From assembly GCA_029263715.1 (NCBI GenBank), contig JAJUFP010000003.1, forward strand, positions 62,001 to 126,000: DNA of 64,000 bases. Direction: 5' to 3'. Of the stretch, positions 17,027 through 25,800 are shown one piece after another. The notes under the pieces were generated by a model. The model was not told the origin of the DNA. It was given only the letters and a program-made list of their open reading frames with translations, and made no database searches. The DNA comes from Nitrososphaera sp. (GTDB lineage Archaea > Thermoproteota > Nitrososphaeria > Nitrososphaerales > Nitrososphaeraceae). The position numbers were made by a program, and so were the translations under genes. Position 1 is the stretch's first letter, and every line of letters begins with the position of its first letter.

Positions 17027-18150
17027 TTGGTCACACTCTTGTACCTATCCCAGACAATGTCAAGGGCCGCCCTAGCTTCGCCGGCTGCTGCAAGCGGCAG
17101 CAGGTCGTGGATGGCAAAGCTTGCCAGTTCTTCTGAGCCCAGCGCCTCCTTGGACAGCCGGAACAACTCGCTGTCCATGTCGGCCGGCCTGTTGTCGTAG
17201 ACGACGCCGGGTTTTTCTTCTTCCAGCGGCTGCCAGACGTAGTGAAGGCATGCTTCCTGCAGCCGGGCAAGGTTTCCTGCTATCACTCTTGAGTCTATGT
17301 CAGTTCCGGCAACCTCGATCCTGGCGACAGGCTTTCTTTCATAACCCTTTGCCTTCTGGAGTAATTTTTCGACCTCGTTTTCAATTTCGCTGTAACTTAT
17401 CCTTGCTGAGAATTGCGGCCGGCGGTTGAGCGCCACCCAGTGGGTTGAAGGCTCTTGTCCGGACATGTCGACAAGGAGAAAGCCCTTTTCGACTTCCTTG
17501 ATGCCCTCGCTGGGGGTAAGGTCTATCGAGCCGGGGTACGCCAGCGGCCCGCCAAGGTTGCTAAACCTTTTCTCCATGTGATCGTGGTAATGCCCCATGG
17601 CATAGTAATCAAAGCCGCCGGGAAGGTCTGTTGAATTGATCTCGCCGGCATACTTGTTCAGGTCGGTCAGCCCCTGGTGCAACACCAGTATCTTTTTGCC
17701 GCTGTACCTGGCGGCTACCTTGTCTGAAGCCTTCAGGCTGTCTATCAGCGAGTCGATGTTTCCCTTCCTTTCCTTGTTGGCGCCCATCACCACGCAGTCC
17801 TGCACTTCAAAGCCCTCGTCAAGCCTGAGCCTTTTTGCCAGCCCCAGGTTGCTAAAGATATAAGCAAAGGGGACATCGCTTACCCTGCTTATATCGTGCT
17901 CTCCAAGCACAAAGGCCACGGGTATCTGCTTTTCCTTCAGCTTCTTTAGCGCATTTGCAAGGGTTATGATCGCCTTGCCGGGGGGACGCGGCGTGTGAAA
18001 GATGTCTCCGGCCAGTATGACCAGTTTAGCGCCTTCCCTTACCGAGACGTCGATGGCTTCGTTAAAAGTATCGTAGACATCCTTTTCCCTTTCTTCTAGG
18101 TTGAACTGGGAGTAGCCAAGGTGCAGGTCAGAGATATGCGCTACAAGCAT
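17023..18150 (-). CDS. mre11: DNA double-strand break repair nuclease Mre11
   Basis: A 375-residue phosphoesterase of the Mre11-Rad50 nuclease. DLHLG (Asp8, His10) and GDIFH (Asp49) match motifs I and II; GHYHDH gives the last metal-ligand pair and LHQG an earlier His. The usual GNHD motif reads GEHD here (Glu84, His85), replacing the Asn metal ligand. A capping domain and the Rad50-binding helix follow. It starts 6 nt after herA and overlaps rad50 by 4 bp. With HerA-NurA it generates 3' overhangs for RadA-dependent recombination. Confidence 0.94.
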   Translation of the reverse strand: MLVAHISDLHLGYSQFNLEEREKDVYDTFNEAIDVSVREGAKLVILAGDIFHTPRPPGKAIITLANALKKLKEKQIPVAFVLGEHDISRVSDVPFAYIFSNLGLAKRLRLDEGFEVQDCVVMGANKERKGNIDSLIDSLKASDKVAARYSGKKILVLHQGLTDLNKYAGEINSTDLPGGFDYYAMGHYHDHMEKRFSNLGGPLAYPGSIDLTPSEGIKEVEKGFLLVDMSGQEPSTHWVALNRRPQFSARISYSEIENEVEKLLQKAKGYERKPVARIEVAGTDIDSRVIAGNLARLQEACLHYVWQPLEEEKPGVVYDNRPADMDSELFRLSKEALGSEELASFAIHDLLPLAAAGEARAALDIVWDRYKSVTK

Positions 18151-18156
18151 CGCCGG

Positions 18157-19710
18157 TCAGTCCTGCAAGTACCCGGATGGGATGTATGATTCGGCGGCTT
18201 CTTTGGATGCTTCCCGGATCTGTGAAAGCTGCTTCCACTGCTCGACGGCCTTTTGGTCTCCGCCTATCTTGCGCTCCTTGACCTCGTCGACCTTGACAAA
18301 AGTCGGCAGGTTCACCCACTGGCCGGTGAAAACCGCTTCGCCAGGATTCAGCGACGGCAGCTGCTCTATCAGGTCCCTGCTTAATGACTCGCTTGCGGCA
18401 GAGATCTGCATCTGGTCGTCTTGCTGGATTATGCGCATGACGGCAAGGGAGCCCATCTGGCTGAGGATGTTGGCATCTATGCCCCTTGGCCTTTGCGAGA
18501 CTATGACTAGCCCCAGGCCAAATTTCCTTCCCTCCCTGGCGACCTTGCCAGCAAAATACTTGGTTTCCGTGTCCTCTTCCTTTGGGATAAAGATGTGGGC
18601 CTCCTCTACCACCACCAGCACGGGCGCGGTAAACCGCACCGGCACCCGTGGCTCGGATGAATTCTGCGAAGTTTTGTTCCTGGTGGCCCGCTTCCTGTCG
18701 TCCAGCATCTCTTCAAGGTAGTAAGACACGGCGATGTTGGCCTGCCGCTCGGTCAGCTCTACAAGGTTGATGACGTTTATCTTGCCGTTTTTTATCATGG
18801 CCAGCGGGTCTGACAGACCGGGGTCCAGAATATTGCTAAACTTTCTGCGGGCGTCTTCTATCTTGTCTTCGACCTTGGCCGCAGTTTCGCGGTACATCTT
18901 TTGTTCTGCGCCAACAGCCCGGACCCCCTCTATGAGGGCGTTCCAGAAATCATCCCCTTTCCGCTGGCGGACGTCTTGAGTAAAGGCCTCTCTAAGCACA
19001 TGCATCTGGTTTGAAGCGTTCTCCTGAATCTCTATTACGGCTGCAAGTTTTTCAGGCGCAAGCATTCGCGGGTTTATTCTTGCGTCCATCAGGTTGCTGT
19101 TCCGGCCCATGTCCAGAGTCGAGTAATCGTCGTGGTAATCGAATATCACCATAGTACCGTTTATTCTGGCCACTTCCTTTGCCAGAAGCGAGACAAGGTT
19201 GCTCTTGCCCATTCCTGTCATGGCAAGGATGGCCAGGTGTCTTGAAACCACCTTGTCAATGTTCACCTTTGCTGCCACCTCGGAATTGCGAAGCAGCCTG
19301 CCCACGCCAAGCCATTGCTGGCCTTCCGGTGCAAAGACCTTGGCAAGGTCTTCCAGGGTTGCCTCGTAAACCTCGGTCCCCGGCTCAGGCGGCAGGGATG
19401 GGATTATGCCCCTGCCCCTCTTCAGGTCTTCCAGAAGTCCGAGAATGCGCACGTGGCCCTTGTAGCTCTTGTCGCGTTTGTTGGCTTCTGCCACCTGTCG
19501 GCTTTCAAACGCCTCTTCATAGTTCCGTATGGCCGGGCCAAGGGCATCGCTGGTTATCGACGAGCGCTCTATCAGCCCCAGAACTCTGCCGCCGCCATAC
19601 TGCAGAATCACGTACTCTCCTAGGCTGATGGGCCTTTTTGATTCAAAGGTAACCTGGTCCGGCTTGGCAACGCCGATCACGATCCCAAGGCCTGTTCTTG
19701 CTTCACTCAT
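18157..19710 (-). CDS. herA: DNA double-strand break translocase HerA
   Basis: A 517-residue hexameric ATPase of the FtsK-HerA family that translocates DNA and works with NurA in end resection. An N-terminal HAS-barrel (about 1-60) precedes Walker A AMTGMGKSN (about 163-171; Lys169), Walker B VLVVVEEAH and the arginine-rich SQRPRGI sensor region. The length is normal. Its start overlaps the nurA stop by 8 bp and mre11 follows 6 nt later, so the four repair genes are one transcript. Confident from motifs and context together. Confidence 0.95.
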   Translation of the reverse strand: MSEARTGLGIVIGVAKPDQVTFESKRPISLGEYVILQYGGGRVLGLIERSSITSDALGPAIRNYEEAFESRQVAEANKRDKSYKGHVRILGLLEDLKRGRGIIPSLPPEPGTEVYEATLEDLAKVFAPEGQQWLGVGRLLRNSEVAAKVNIDKVVSRHLAILAMTGMGKSNLVSLLAKEVARINGTMVIFDYHDDYSTLDMGRNSNLMDARINPRMLAPEKLAAVIEIQENASNQMHVLREAFTQDVRQRKGDDFWNALIEGVRAVGAEQKMYRETAAKVEDKIEDARRKFSNILDPGLSDPLAMIKNGKINVINLVELTERQANIAVSYYLEEMLDDRKRATRNKTSQNSSEPRVPVRFTAPVLVVVEEAHIFIPKEEDTETKYFAGKVAREGRKFGLGLVIVSQRPRGIDANILSQMGSLAVMRIIQQDDQMQISAASESLSRDLIEQLPSLNPGEAVFTGQWVNLPTFVKVDEVKERKIGGDQKAVEQWKQLSQIREASKEAAESYIPSGYLQD

Positions 19711-20542
19711 TTAGCGCGTCCCTTGCTCCCTGTTCATTCTGCAAGCTGAATATGCTTGCCAGTCTGTCTATATCTTCATTGCTTACCTTGCAGTTGTTGT
19801 GTGCCAGCTTCAGGCAGTACGGGTAGCCGGAGACGCTGTGGTAGCGCAGCATACTCAGCAGTCTTTTGATGTCGTTTTCCCGCGTGTCCCATTTAGTGCC
19901 CACAAGCTCTATGCGGACCAAAGGAGTATAGTCGCGCAGCCTTGCATAAGTTTCAAAGACAGGCATGTGTCGGAATTCCGTCCGCACCGGCATGCTGAAG
20001 CCAGCCGCCTTGCTGACGTGGCTGTAATAGTATATGTCGCCAGCCTTGGAGCCAAGGTTTTTGAATTGCAGCCTGCTGTTGGAGGTCTTGGCGATAAATA
20101 CGGCATCGCCGTATTTGCGTATCATATCGGTAGCATCGGGCCTGCCGTTTTCCATCCTGGCGACCAAAGATCCGTCAACGCAGACAATGTCCGGCTTGCT
20201 TTCCAATGCCTTTTGCGTCACGCTTGCCTCCATGCCCATGGCCTTGGTCTCTAGAAGGTCCTTTCCGGCAAGGACCGCGATGTCAAAATCATGCTCGGAA
20301 GCCAGTATCCTGTTGGTGCTGGTAATCGCAATGGCCGTCACCACATACAGGTGCAGGCCCTGAAACGCCCGCTTGTTCCAGCTGCTGTCCACCCCGGCAG
20401 ACTCGCATTTTTCTGGCAGCGGGTCATAATTTACCCAGCGTGACGAGGCTTCCTTCAAGACGTCGTTGTAGCGGTCGTCCTTTAGCTTGGCAAGTTTGCT
20501 ATCCCGTTCCCTTATGGCTTCAAGGAGTATCTCGTTAAACAA
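19703..20542 (-). CDS. nurA: 5'-3' nuclease NurA
   Basis: A 279-residue NurA-domain nuclease, the partner of HerA. The conserved acidic residues of the Mn-dependent RNase H-like fold are visible: AGVDSSWNKR (about residue 51) and VCVDGSLVARM (about 122). The C-terminal region carries LAHNN and the last acidic motif. It is first in the nurA-herA-mre11-rad50 operon with an 8-bp overlap into herA. The start ATG at 20540-20542 lies 35 bp from the lhgO stop on the same strand, so some read-through from lhgO is possible. Confidence 0.93.
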   Translation of the reverse strand: MFNEILLEAIRERDSKLAKLKDDRYNDVLKEASSRWVNYDPLPEKCESAGVDSSWNKRAFQGLHLYVVTAIAITSTNRILASEHDFDIAVLAGKDLLETKAMGMEASVTQKALESKPDIVCVDGSLVARMENGRPDATDMIRKYGDAVFIAKTSNSRLQFKNLGSKAGDIYYYSHVSKAAGFSMPVRTEFRHMPVFETYARLRDYTPLVRIELVGTKWDTRENDIKRLLSMLRYHSVSGYPYCLKLAHNNCKVSNEDIDRLASIFSLQNEQGARDALNE

Positions 20543-20577
20543 TTACAATTATCGCCACCATGCTCATTAAAAAGTAA

Positions 20578-21870
20578 TCAGGCCATCCTGGCCGCCACAG
20601 CAGAAGCTTCCCACAGAGTTCTGGGCCTTTCTGCCACCGGCAGAAATCCTGCCTCCATTATCTGGCTTGCCATCATGGCTGCCATTGGCAGTGCGCCTGT
20701 TGCCCCCGGAGAGTTGTAGTTGAGTATGTGCGTAGATGAGTCTTTCTTGAGTATCATGGTGTCTGAAACGAACCGGCCTTCCTTGTCTATTACCGAAGAC
20801 CGGATGCCGGAGGTCCCCCGCTTGGTAAAGTATGATGCCCTTATCTGCGGCAAAAACTCGCGGACGCGGTTTATCATAGCCGTCTTGGACAGCGAGCTTT
20901 TAAGCTCCACGCTGGCAAGGGACAGGAACTTTTTGTCAAAGAATACCTTACGCGCGCCGGTTCGTGAAGATTCCAGTATCTTGGGGATCATGTCTGAAAG
21001 GTTCTTGCCCCAAGAATAGGCATGCGGTCCAAAGACAGGGACGGCGTTTGGCCCCACCTCCCTCCTTCCATCGACTCTGACTATCCAGTGCGGGTCAAGG
21101 AACGGGTATTCAGGATGTTTTGGTACCGAGTAGATGGACAGTTTGGTGAGATCGCGGTACTGTGCCGGCGCTTGCCAGTACTCGCCGCGGAAATGCATGT
21201 CCGTGTAGTCCTTGGCCACGCCCATGCCATGGGCTATGTCCATGGCATTTCCGCCGGCGGCGTTCACAATGTACTGGGCATCAATCTGCCGGCCCTGCTC
21301 TGTCGTTATTCTGTAAATACCGTCGTAGGATATACTGTTGGCCCTGTGCCCGAGAAGGACGTTGCATCCAAACGACTTCAGGTCCTGCAGCAGCGCCTTT
21401 GTAAGCAGCCCATAGTCCACAGAGCCGTCCTTTGAGCAATAGATTGCTGCCTCGCAGCGGACGTTTGGCTCCATGGCTGCTACCTCGCCTTTATCAAGAA
21501 GCCTTAGTTCTTCTTTTGCAAGGCCGTTTTTCTGCCCCCACTCCATGTATTTGTCCAGCCGGTCTATGCCGCGTTCATCGGTTGCCACTTCCAGAACGCC
21601 GTCCTGCTCGAATGGAAGGCTCTTTTCTTTTGCATACTTTTCCCACATTTCAAAGCCGAGTGCTGCGGCCTTTGCGAACAGCTTCTTTTTTACTGGATCG
21701 TAAAGGAACGGCGCGTGCACCTTGCCGGTGTTCCTGCTGCTGGTGTGTTTAGAGACATCCTGCTCCTGTTCAACAAGCACGATCGAGCCGGGGTCGCGTG
21801 CATGGCCGGCAAGAAAGTAGGCTATCGAAGTCCCTATTATTCCACCGCCGATTATTGCAATGCGGAACAA
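20578..21870 (-). CDS. lhgO: L-2-hydroxyglutarate oxidase-like FAD enzyme
   Basis: A 430-residue FAD-dependent oxidoreductase of the DAO/GlpD superfamily. The Rossmann FAD-binding IGGGIIGTSIAYFLA is at residues 6-20, followed by SSRNTGKVHAPF, a motif shared with L-2-hydroxyglutarate dehydrogenases/oxidases. GTSGIRSSVID and NYNSPGATGALPMA near the C-terminus close the FAD site. It presumably oxidises L-2-hydroxyglutarate, a damage product of malate dehydrogenase, to 2-oxoglutarate; related 2-hydroxyacids are possible. The minus-strand cataaataat near 21895-21903 is a TATA box 29 nt upstream. Confidence 0.85.
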   Translation of the reverse strand: MFRIAIIGGGIIGTSIAYFLAGHARDPGSIVLVEQEQDVSKHTSSRNTGKVHAPFLYDPVKKKLFAKAAALGFEMWEKYAKEKSLPFEQDGVLEVATDERGIDRLDKYMEWGQKNGLAKEELRLLDKGEVAAMEPNVRCEAAIYCSKDGSVDYGLLTKALLQDLKSFGCNVLLGHRANSISYDGIYRITTEQGRQIDAQYIVNAAGGNAMDIAHGMGVAKDYTDMHFRGEYWQAPAQYRDLTKLSIYSVPKHPEYPFLDPHWIVRVDGRREVGPNAVPVFGPHAYSWGKNLSDMIPKILESSRTGARKVFFDKKFLSLASVELKSSLSKTAMINRVREFLPQIRASYFTKRGTSGIRSSVIDKEGRFVSDTMILKKDSSTHILNYNSPGATGALPMAAMMASQIMEAGFLPVAERPRTLWEASAVAARMA

Positions 21871-22076
21871 GCGATCAGAATTCGTTGGCCAGATTATTTA
21901 TGCTTGGGTTTTGCTGAGCCTTTCTTTGGTCGACAGATAGCACTGTCCGATTTCGTTTTATGACCTTGGCTGCATCTACTCTATGGTTCTTCTGACATAC
22001 GCCGCCCTAACGGAGTGGAGCTTTCCACATGCCTTGTAAAACGTTTAATATGATACGCGGTCAATCAAAGTAAAGT

Positions 22077-24767
22077 TTGGCCCAGCAGGAGAATCAGGTG
22101 TTTGAGAGAAGAAAGCGGTACGATGATCTTCCAGAGCTTCCGGAGGACAGGCCGGCCCTTCTTCTTTCTGCAGTTTATTCCGGTGAAGAAAAGAAAGTTT
22201 ACCTAAAGTTTTACGACCCCAAAGACAACGTGGTCTACCACTGGCGGGACAGGACCGATCACAAGCCGTACTGCTACACCAAAACCGAGTATTCCGACCT
22301 TGTTGGCCAGATTGTTGCCAAAGAACAGAAATACATCAAGACGATCTCAAAAAAGCGAGACGTCATCGCAGATATGGAGATCGATGTCATCAAGATAACT
22401 GCCCCCGATCCACTGTCCATAGGCGGCACGGACAACAGCATACGAGAGAAGGTCAGATGCTGGGAAGCAGACATCAAGTACCATGAGAATTACCTTTATG
22501 ATAACGGCCTGATACCCGGAGTCTATTACGTCCGTCGTGACGAAAAGATAGAACGGCACACATACCAGATCTCTGAAAAGGTCGAGTCGGAGCTAAAGGA
22601 CCTGCTCTGGGACAAGATAAAAGAGGAAGGCGAGGCCGGCAAGGAGTACCGCGAGTATGTCACCACGTGGGCAAACCTGCTCAACCAGCCGATACCGGAG
22701 CTGCGTCGGGTTGCAGTGGACATAGAAGTCGAGTCAGAGGAAGGCAGGATGCCAAATCCCCGCGACCATGACCGGCGCGTATCGGCAGTCGGGTTTGCCG
22801 GCTCAGACGGCTTGAGAAAGGTCCTGGTTTTGGGCGATAACGTGAACGACGATGGAACCCCCCTTATCCCAGAGGCGGAGGTCTGCAAAACCGAGAAGGA
22901 GCTTTTGGAAAAGGCCTTTCAGATCATTAACTCGTACCCCATAATAGTCACGTTTAACGGCGACGATTTTGACCTGCCGTACCTGTATGCGCGCTCGCAG
23001 GATCCAAGGATCGACACTAGGGGAGGTGTGGCAATCCCAAAAGACGCTGTACCAATAGTAGTCAAGAAAGAGTCCTTCATCAAGCGCGGAATGCAGGCCG
23101 AACCGGTGGGAATACGCCACGGAGTGCACATAGACCTTTTCAGGACGTTTCAAAACAGATCCATCCAGATATACGCCTTCAGCCGCAAGTACACCGAATA
23201 CACGCTCAACGCCATCTGCGAGGCCCTGATCGAGGATTCAAAGCTAGAGTTTGAAGGCGACATAAGCGAGCTTACCATGCAGAAGCTGGCCGAGTACTGT
23301 TTGAAGGATGCAGACCTAACCTACAGACTGACCAGCTTTAACGACAATCTGCTGATGAAGCTTCTGGTCGTCATTGCCAGAATAGGCAGGCTGTCCGTGG
23401 ATGATATCGCGCGGTTTGGCGTGAACCAGTGGATAAGGGGGATACTGTACTACGAGCACAGGCAGCGAAACGAGCTTATCCCAAGGGGCGACGAGCTTGA
23501 AAGTAAAGGAACGGCATCCACGGCGGCTGTGATAAAGGAGAAAAAGTACCGTGGCGGCGAGGTGGTAGAGCCAACACCCGGCATCCACTTTAGCGTGGTG
23601 GTGCTGGACTTTGCCAGCCTGTACCCAAGCATAATCAAGGTCCACAACCTCTCCTATGAAACGATAAACTGTGTTCATCCCCAGTGCAAGGAGAAAGGCA
23701 AGATAGAAGGCACCACCCACTGGGTCTGCCAGCAGAGAAAGGGCCTGTCCTCGCTGCTCATAGGATCTCTGCGCGACCTGCGTGTCAACTATTACAAGCA
23801 CCTGGCCAAGGACAAGACGCTGCCGCCGCAGGAACGCCAGCTGTACAACGTCGTAAGCCAGGCTATCAAGGTCATTTTAAACGCCAGCTACGGTGTGATG
23901 GGAGCCGAGATATTCCCGCTTTACTGCCTGCCGGTGGCCGACGCGACGGCAGCCATTGGCAGAAATACCATCCACAGCACCATCAACAAGTGCAAAGAGT
24001 ATGGGATCGAGGTAGTGTATGGAGATACTGACTCTTTATTCCTCAAGAATCCATCGCAGGAAGCCATCGACAGGGTGGTCGCCTGGGCAAAAGAACACCT
24101 TGGAGTCGACCTTGAAATTGACAAGCAGTACCGGTATGTGGTATTCAGCGAACTCAAAAAGAACTACCTTGGAGTCCTTCCAGACGGCGCCGTGGATGTC
24201 AAGGGCCTTACAGGCAAGAAATCTCATACGCCGCCATTCATCCGGAATGCCTTTTACGAGATTCTGGCCATCCTCGGCAAGGTAAACTCCCAGAAGGACT
24301 TTGAGACTGCCAAGGAGAACATCAAAAACATCATACAGCGCGATGCCAAGAACCTTGAAGCCTACAAGATCCCTCTCCAAGACCTCAGCTTTAACGTCAT
24401 GATAAACAAGTCCATCGGAGCGTACGGCAAGAAGGTTAATTCTGCCAGGACCATGGACGGCAGGGAATCGCAGGTCGAGACGTACAAGGGCCTTCCGCAG
24501 CACATCAAGGCAGCCAAGCTGCTGGCGGACAGGGGCCGGGAGATCAAGGCCGGAGACATCATCTCATACGTCAAGACCAAGACAGGAGACGGAGTCAAGC
24601 CGGTAGAGCTGGCAAGGCCTGAAGAAATAGACACGGAGAAATACATGGAGACTATGGAATCCACATTTGACCAGGTACTTGCGGCGCTGAACTTTGAATT
24701 CAAGTCTATGCTGGGCAAGCCGCGGCAGCAAAGCCTAGACGAGCTGTTCTGGGGCAAGGCTGTGTAG
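22077..24767 (+). CDS. polB: Family B DNA polymerase
   Basis: An 896-residue replicative polymerase. The 3'-5' exonuclease motifs are VAVDIEVES and VTFNGDDFDLPYL. Polymerase region II is DFASLYPSI, region III is VILNASYGVMG, and region I is YGDTDSLF with the catalytic Asp pair. It falls in the B-type clade typical of thaumarchaea, with a C-terminal thumb ending in SLDELFWGKAV, which may resemble a PCNA-interacting tail. TTG 22077 is the start; a TATA-like gtttaata at about 22043-22050 is about 30 nt upstream. Divergent from lhgO, with 206 bp between. Confidence 0.95.
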   Translation: MAQQENQVFERRKRYDDLPELPEDRPALLLSAVYSGEEKKVYLKFYDPKDNVVYHWRDRTDHKPYCYTKTEYSDLVGQIVAKEQKYIKTISKKRDVIADMEIDVIKITAPDPLSIGGTDNSIREKVRCWEADIKYHENYLYDNGLIPGVYYVRRDEKIERHTYQISEKVESELKDLLWDKIKEEGEAGKEYREYVTTWANLLNQPIPELRRVAVDIEVESEEGRMPNPRDHDRRVSAVGFAGSDGLRKVLVLGDNVNDDGTPLIPEAEVCKTEKELLEKAFQIINSYPIIVTFNGDDFDLPYLYARSQDPRIDTRGGVAIPKDAVPIVVKKESFIKRGMQAEPVGIRHGVHIDLFRTFQNRSIQIYAFSRKYTEYTLNAICEALIEDSKLEFEGDISELTMQKLAEYCLKDADLTYRLTSFNDNLLMKLLVVIARIGRLSVDDIARFGVNQWIRGILYYEHRQRNELIPRGDELESKGTASTAAVIKEKKYRGGEVVEPTPGIHFSVVVLDFASLYPSIIKVHNLSYETINCVHPQCKEKGKIEGTTHWVCQQRKGLSSLLIGSLRDLRVNYYKHLAKDKTLPPQERQLYNVVSQAIKVILNASYGVMGAEIFPLYCLPVADATAAIGRNTIHSTINKCKEYGIEVVYGDTDSLFLKNPSQEAIDRVVAWAKEHLGVDLEIDKQYRYVVFSELKKNYLGVLPDGAVDVKGLTGKKSHTPPFIRNAFYEILAILGKVNSQKDFETAKENIKNIIQRDAKNLEAYKIPLQDLSFNVMINKSIGAYGKKVNSARTMDGRESQVETYKGLPQHIKAAKLLADRGREIKAGDIISYVKTKTGDGVKPVELARPEEIDTEKYMETMESTFDQVLAALNFEFKSMLGKPRQQSLDELFWGKAV

Positions 24768-24799
24768 GTTTATTATCTGTACAGGTGAGCAATTGCTAC

Positions 24800-25729
24800 A
24801 TGGATTTTTTTAACCTGTTCATTGTCCCGGAAAAGACAAAGGCAGGCTACAGCTTTGCCGACACGCCGGTAAAGATTTCATTTAAAGAATCAAAAGTGGT
24901 TTTTTACGGCGTCCCGCTAGATGCCACAACTAGTTTTGGCAAGGGAACCGCAAGGGGCCCGGAGGCCATAAGGCTGACGTCGGCGCGCCAGATAGAGACA
25001 TTCGTGCTGGACGAAAAGGCTGACATCTACGATCTGAGCAAGATCTACGACCTTGGCGACCTCCGAATCCCAAGGACAAAAAGCGTCAACAGGATGCTTT
25101 CGTTCCTTGATGATACCATCCCGGGGGCGGTTGAAACCCTGCGGCAGGAAGGCAAGATTCCTGTGATGATGGGCGGGGAGCATACCCTATCGTACTACCA
25201 GCTAAAAGCCCTTGCAAAAGAACGGCCATTAGTGATACATTTTGATGCGCACCGCGATATGAAGCCGGAATACGAGGGCATGAAGATGTGCCATACCACC
25301 CCCTTTTACCATCTGCTGGAGTACATACCGGGCGAGAATTTTGTTCAGATCGGTATCCGGCAGACAGACAGAGAAGAAAATGAAATTGCGGCCAAAAACG
25401 GCGTTACAACCTTTGATGCATGGCAGGTTCATGAGGATATCGAATCTGTTGCGGACTATTTGAATAGGGCCACCGCGGGCAAAAAGATCTACATTTCTTT
25501 TGACATTGATGTGTATGACCTGCCGTACGTGCCATGCACTGGCACGCCAGAGCCTTTTGGTCTGGACCCCTTCCAGGTCCTGCATCTGGTAAAGGCGATC
25601 AGCCCATCTGCGCAGCTGATTGGCATGGACATGGTAGAAGTCGGCCTGAAAAACGATGACTACCGTGAAGGCGCCCTTGCCACACAAACGCTGCTGAGGA
25701 TCTTGTCAAGGGAGTATGCCCGGAAATAA
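24800..25729 (+). CDS. Ureohydrolase (agmatinase/arginase family)
   Basis: A 309-residue Mn-dependent ureohydrolase. Metal ligands are present: GGEHT (His), DAHRD (Asp, His, Asp), then SFDIDVYD (Asp pair) and a Glu in GMDMVEV. The loop usually reading SHGT is CHTT, and the PGTGTPEPGG stretch reads PCTGTPEPFG, so the substrate pocket differs from standard agmatinase; substrate could be agmatine, arginine, guanidino acids or another guanidine. The start is ATG 24800: a tttatta TATA element near 24768-24775 is about 28 nt upstream. A GTG at 24785 in frame is less likely. Adjacent to polB by 32 bp. Confidence 0.85.
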   Translation: MDFFNLFIVPEKTKAGYSFADTPVKISFKESKVVFYGVPLDATTSFGKGTARGPEAIRLTSARQIETFVLDEKADIYDLSKIYDLGDLRIPRTKSVNRMLSFLDDTIPGAVETLRQEGKIPVMMGGEHTLSYYQLKALAKERPLVIHFDAHRDMKPEYEGMKMCHTTPFYHLLEYIPGENFVQIGIRQTDREENEIAAKNGVTTFDAWQVHEDIESVADYLNRATAGKKIYISFDIDVYDLPYVPCTGTPEPFGLDPFQVLHLVKAISPSAQLIGMDMVEVGLKNDDYREGALATQTLLRILSREYARK

Positions 25730-25800
25730 GTCTCATTTTTAGCAAACTCGCCATGTCGTGGCAATGAAAAAGAAATGGATTGCCATGGTACAATGGCAGC

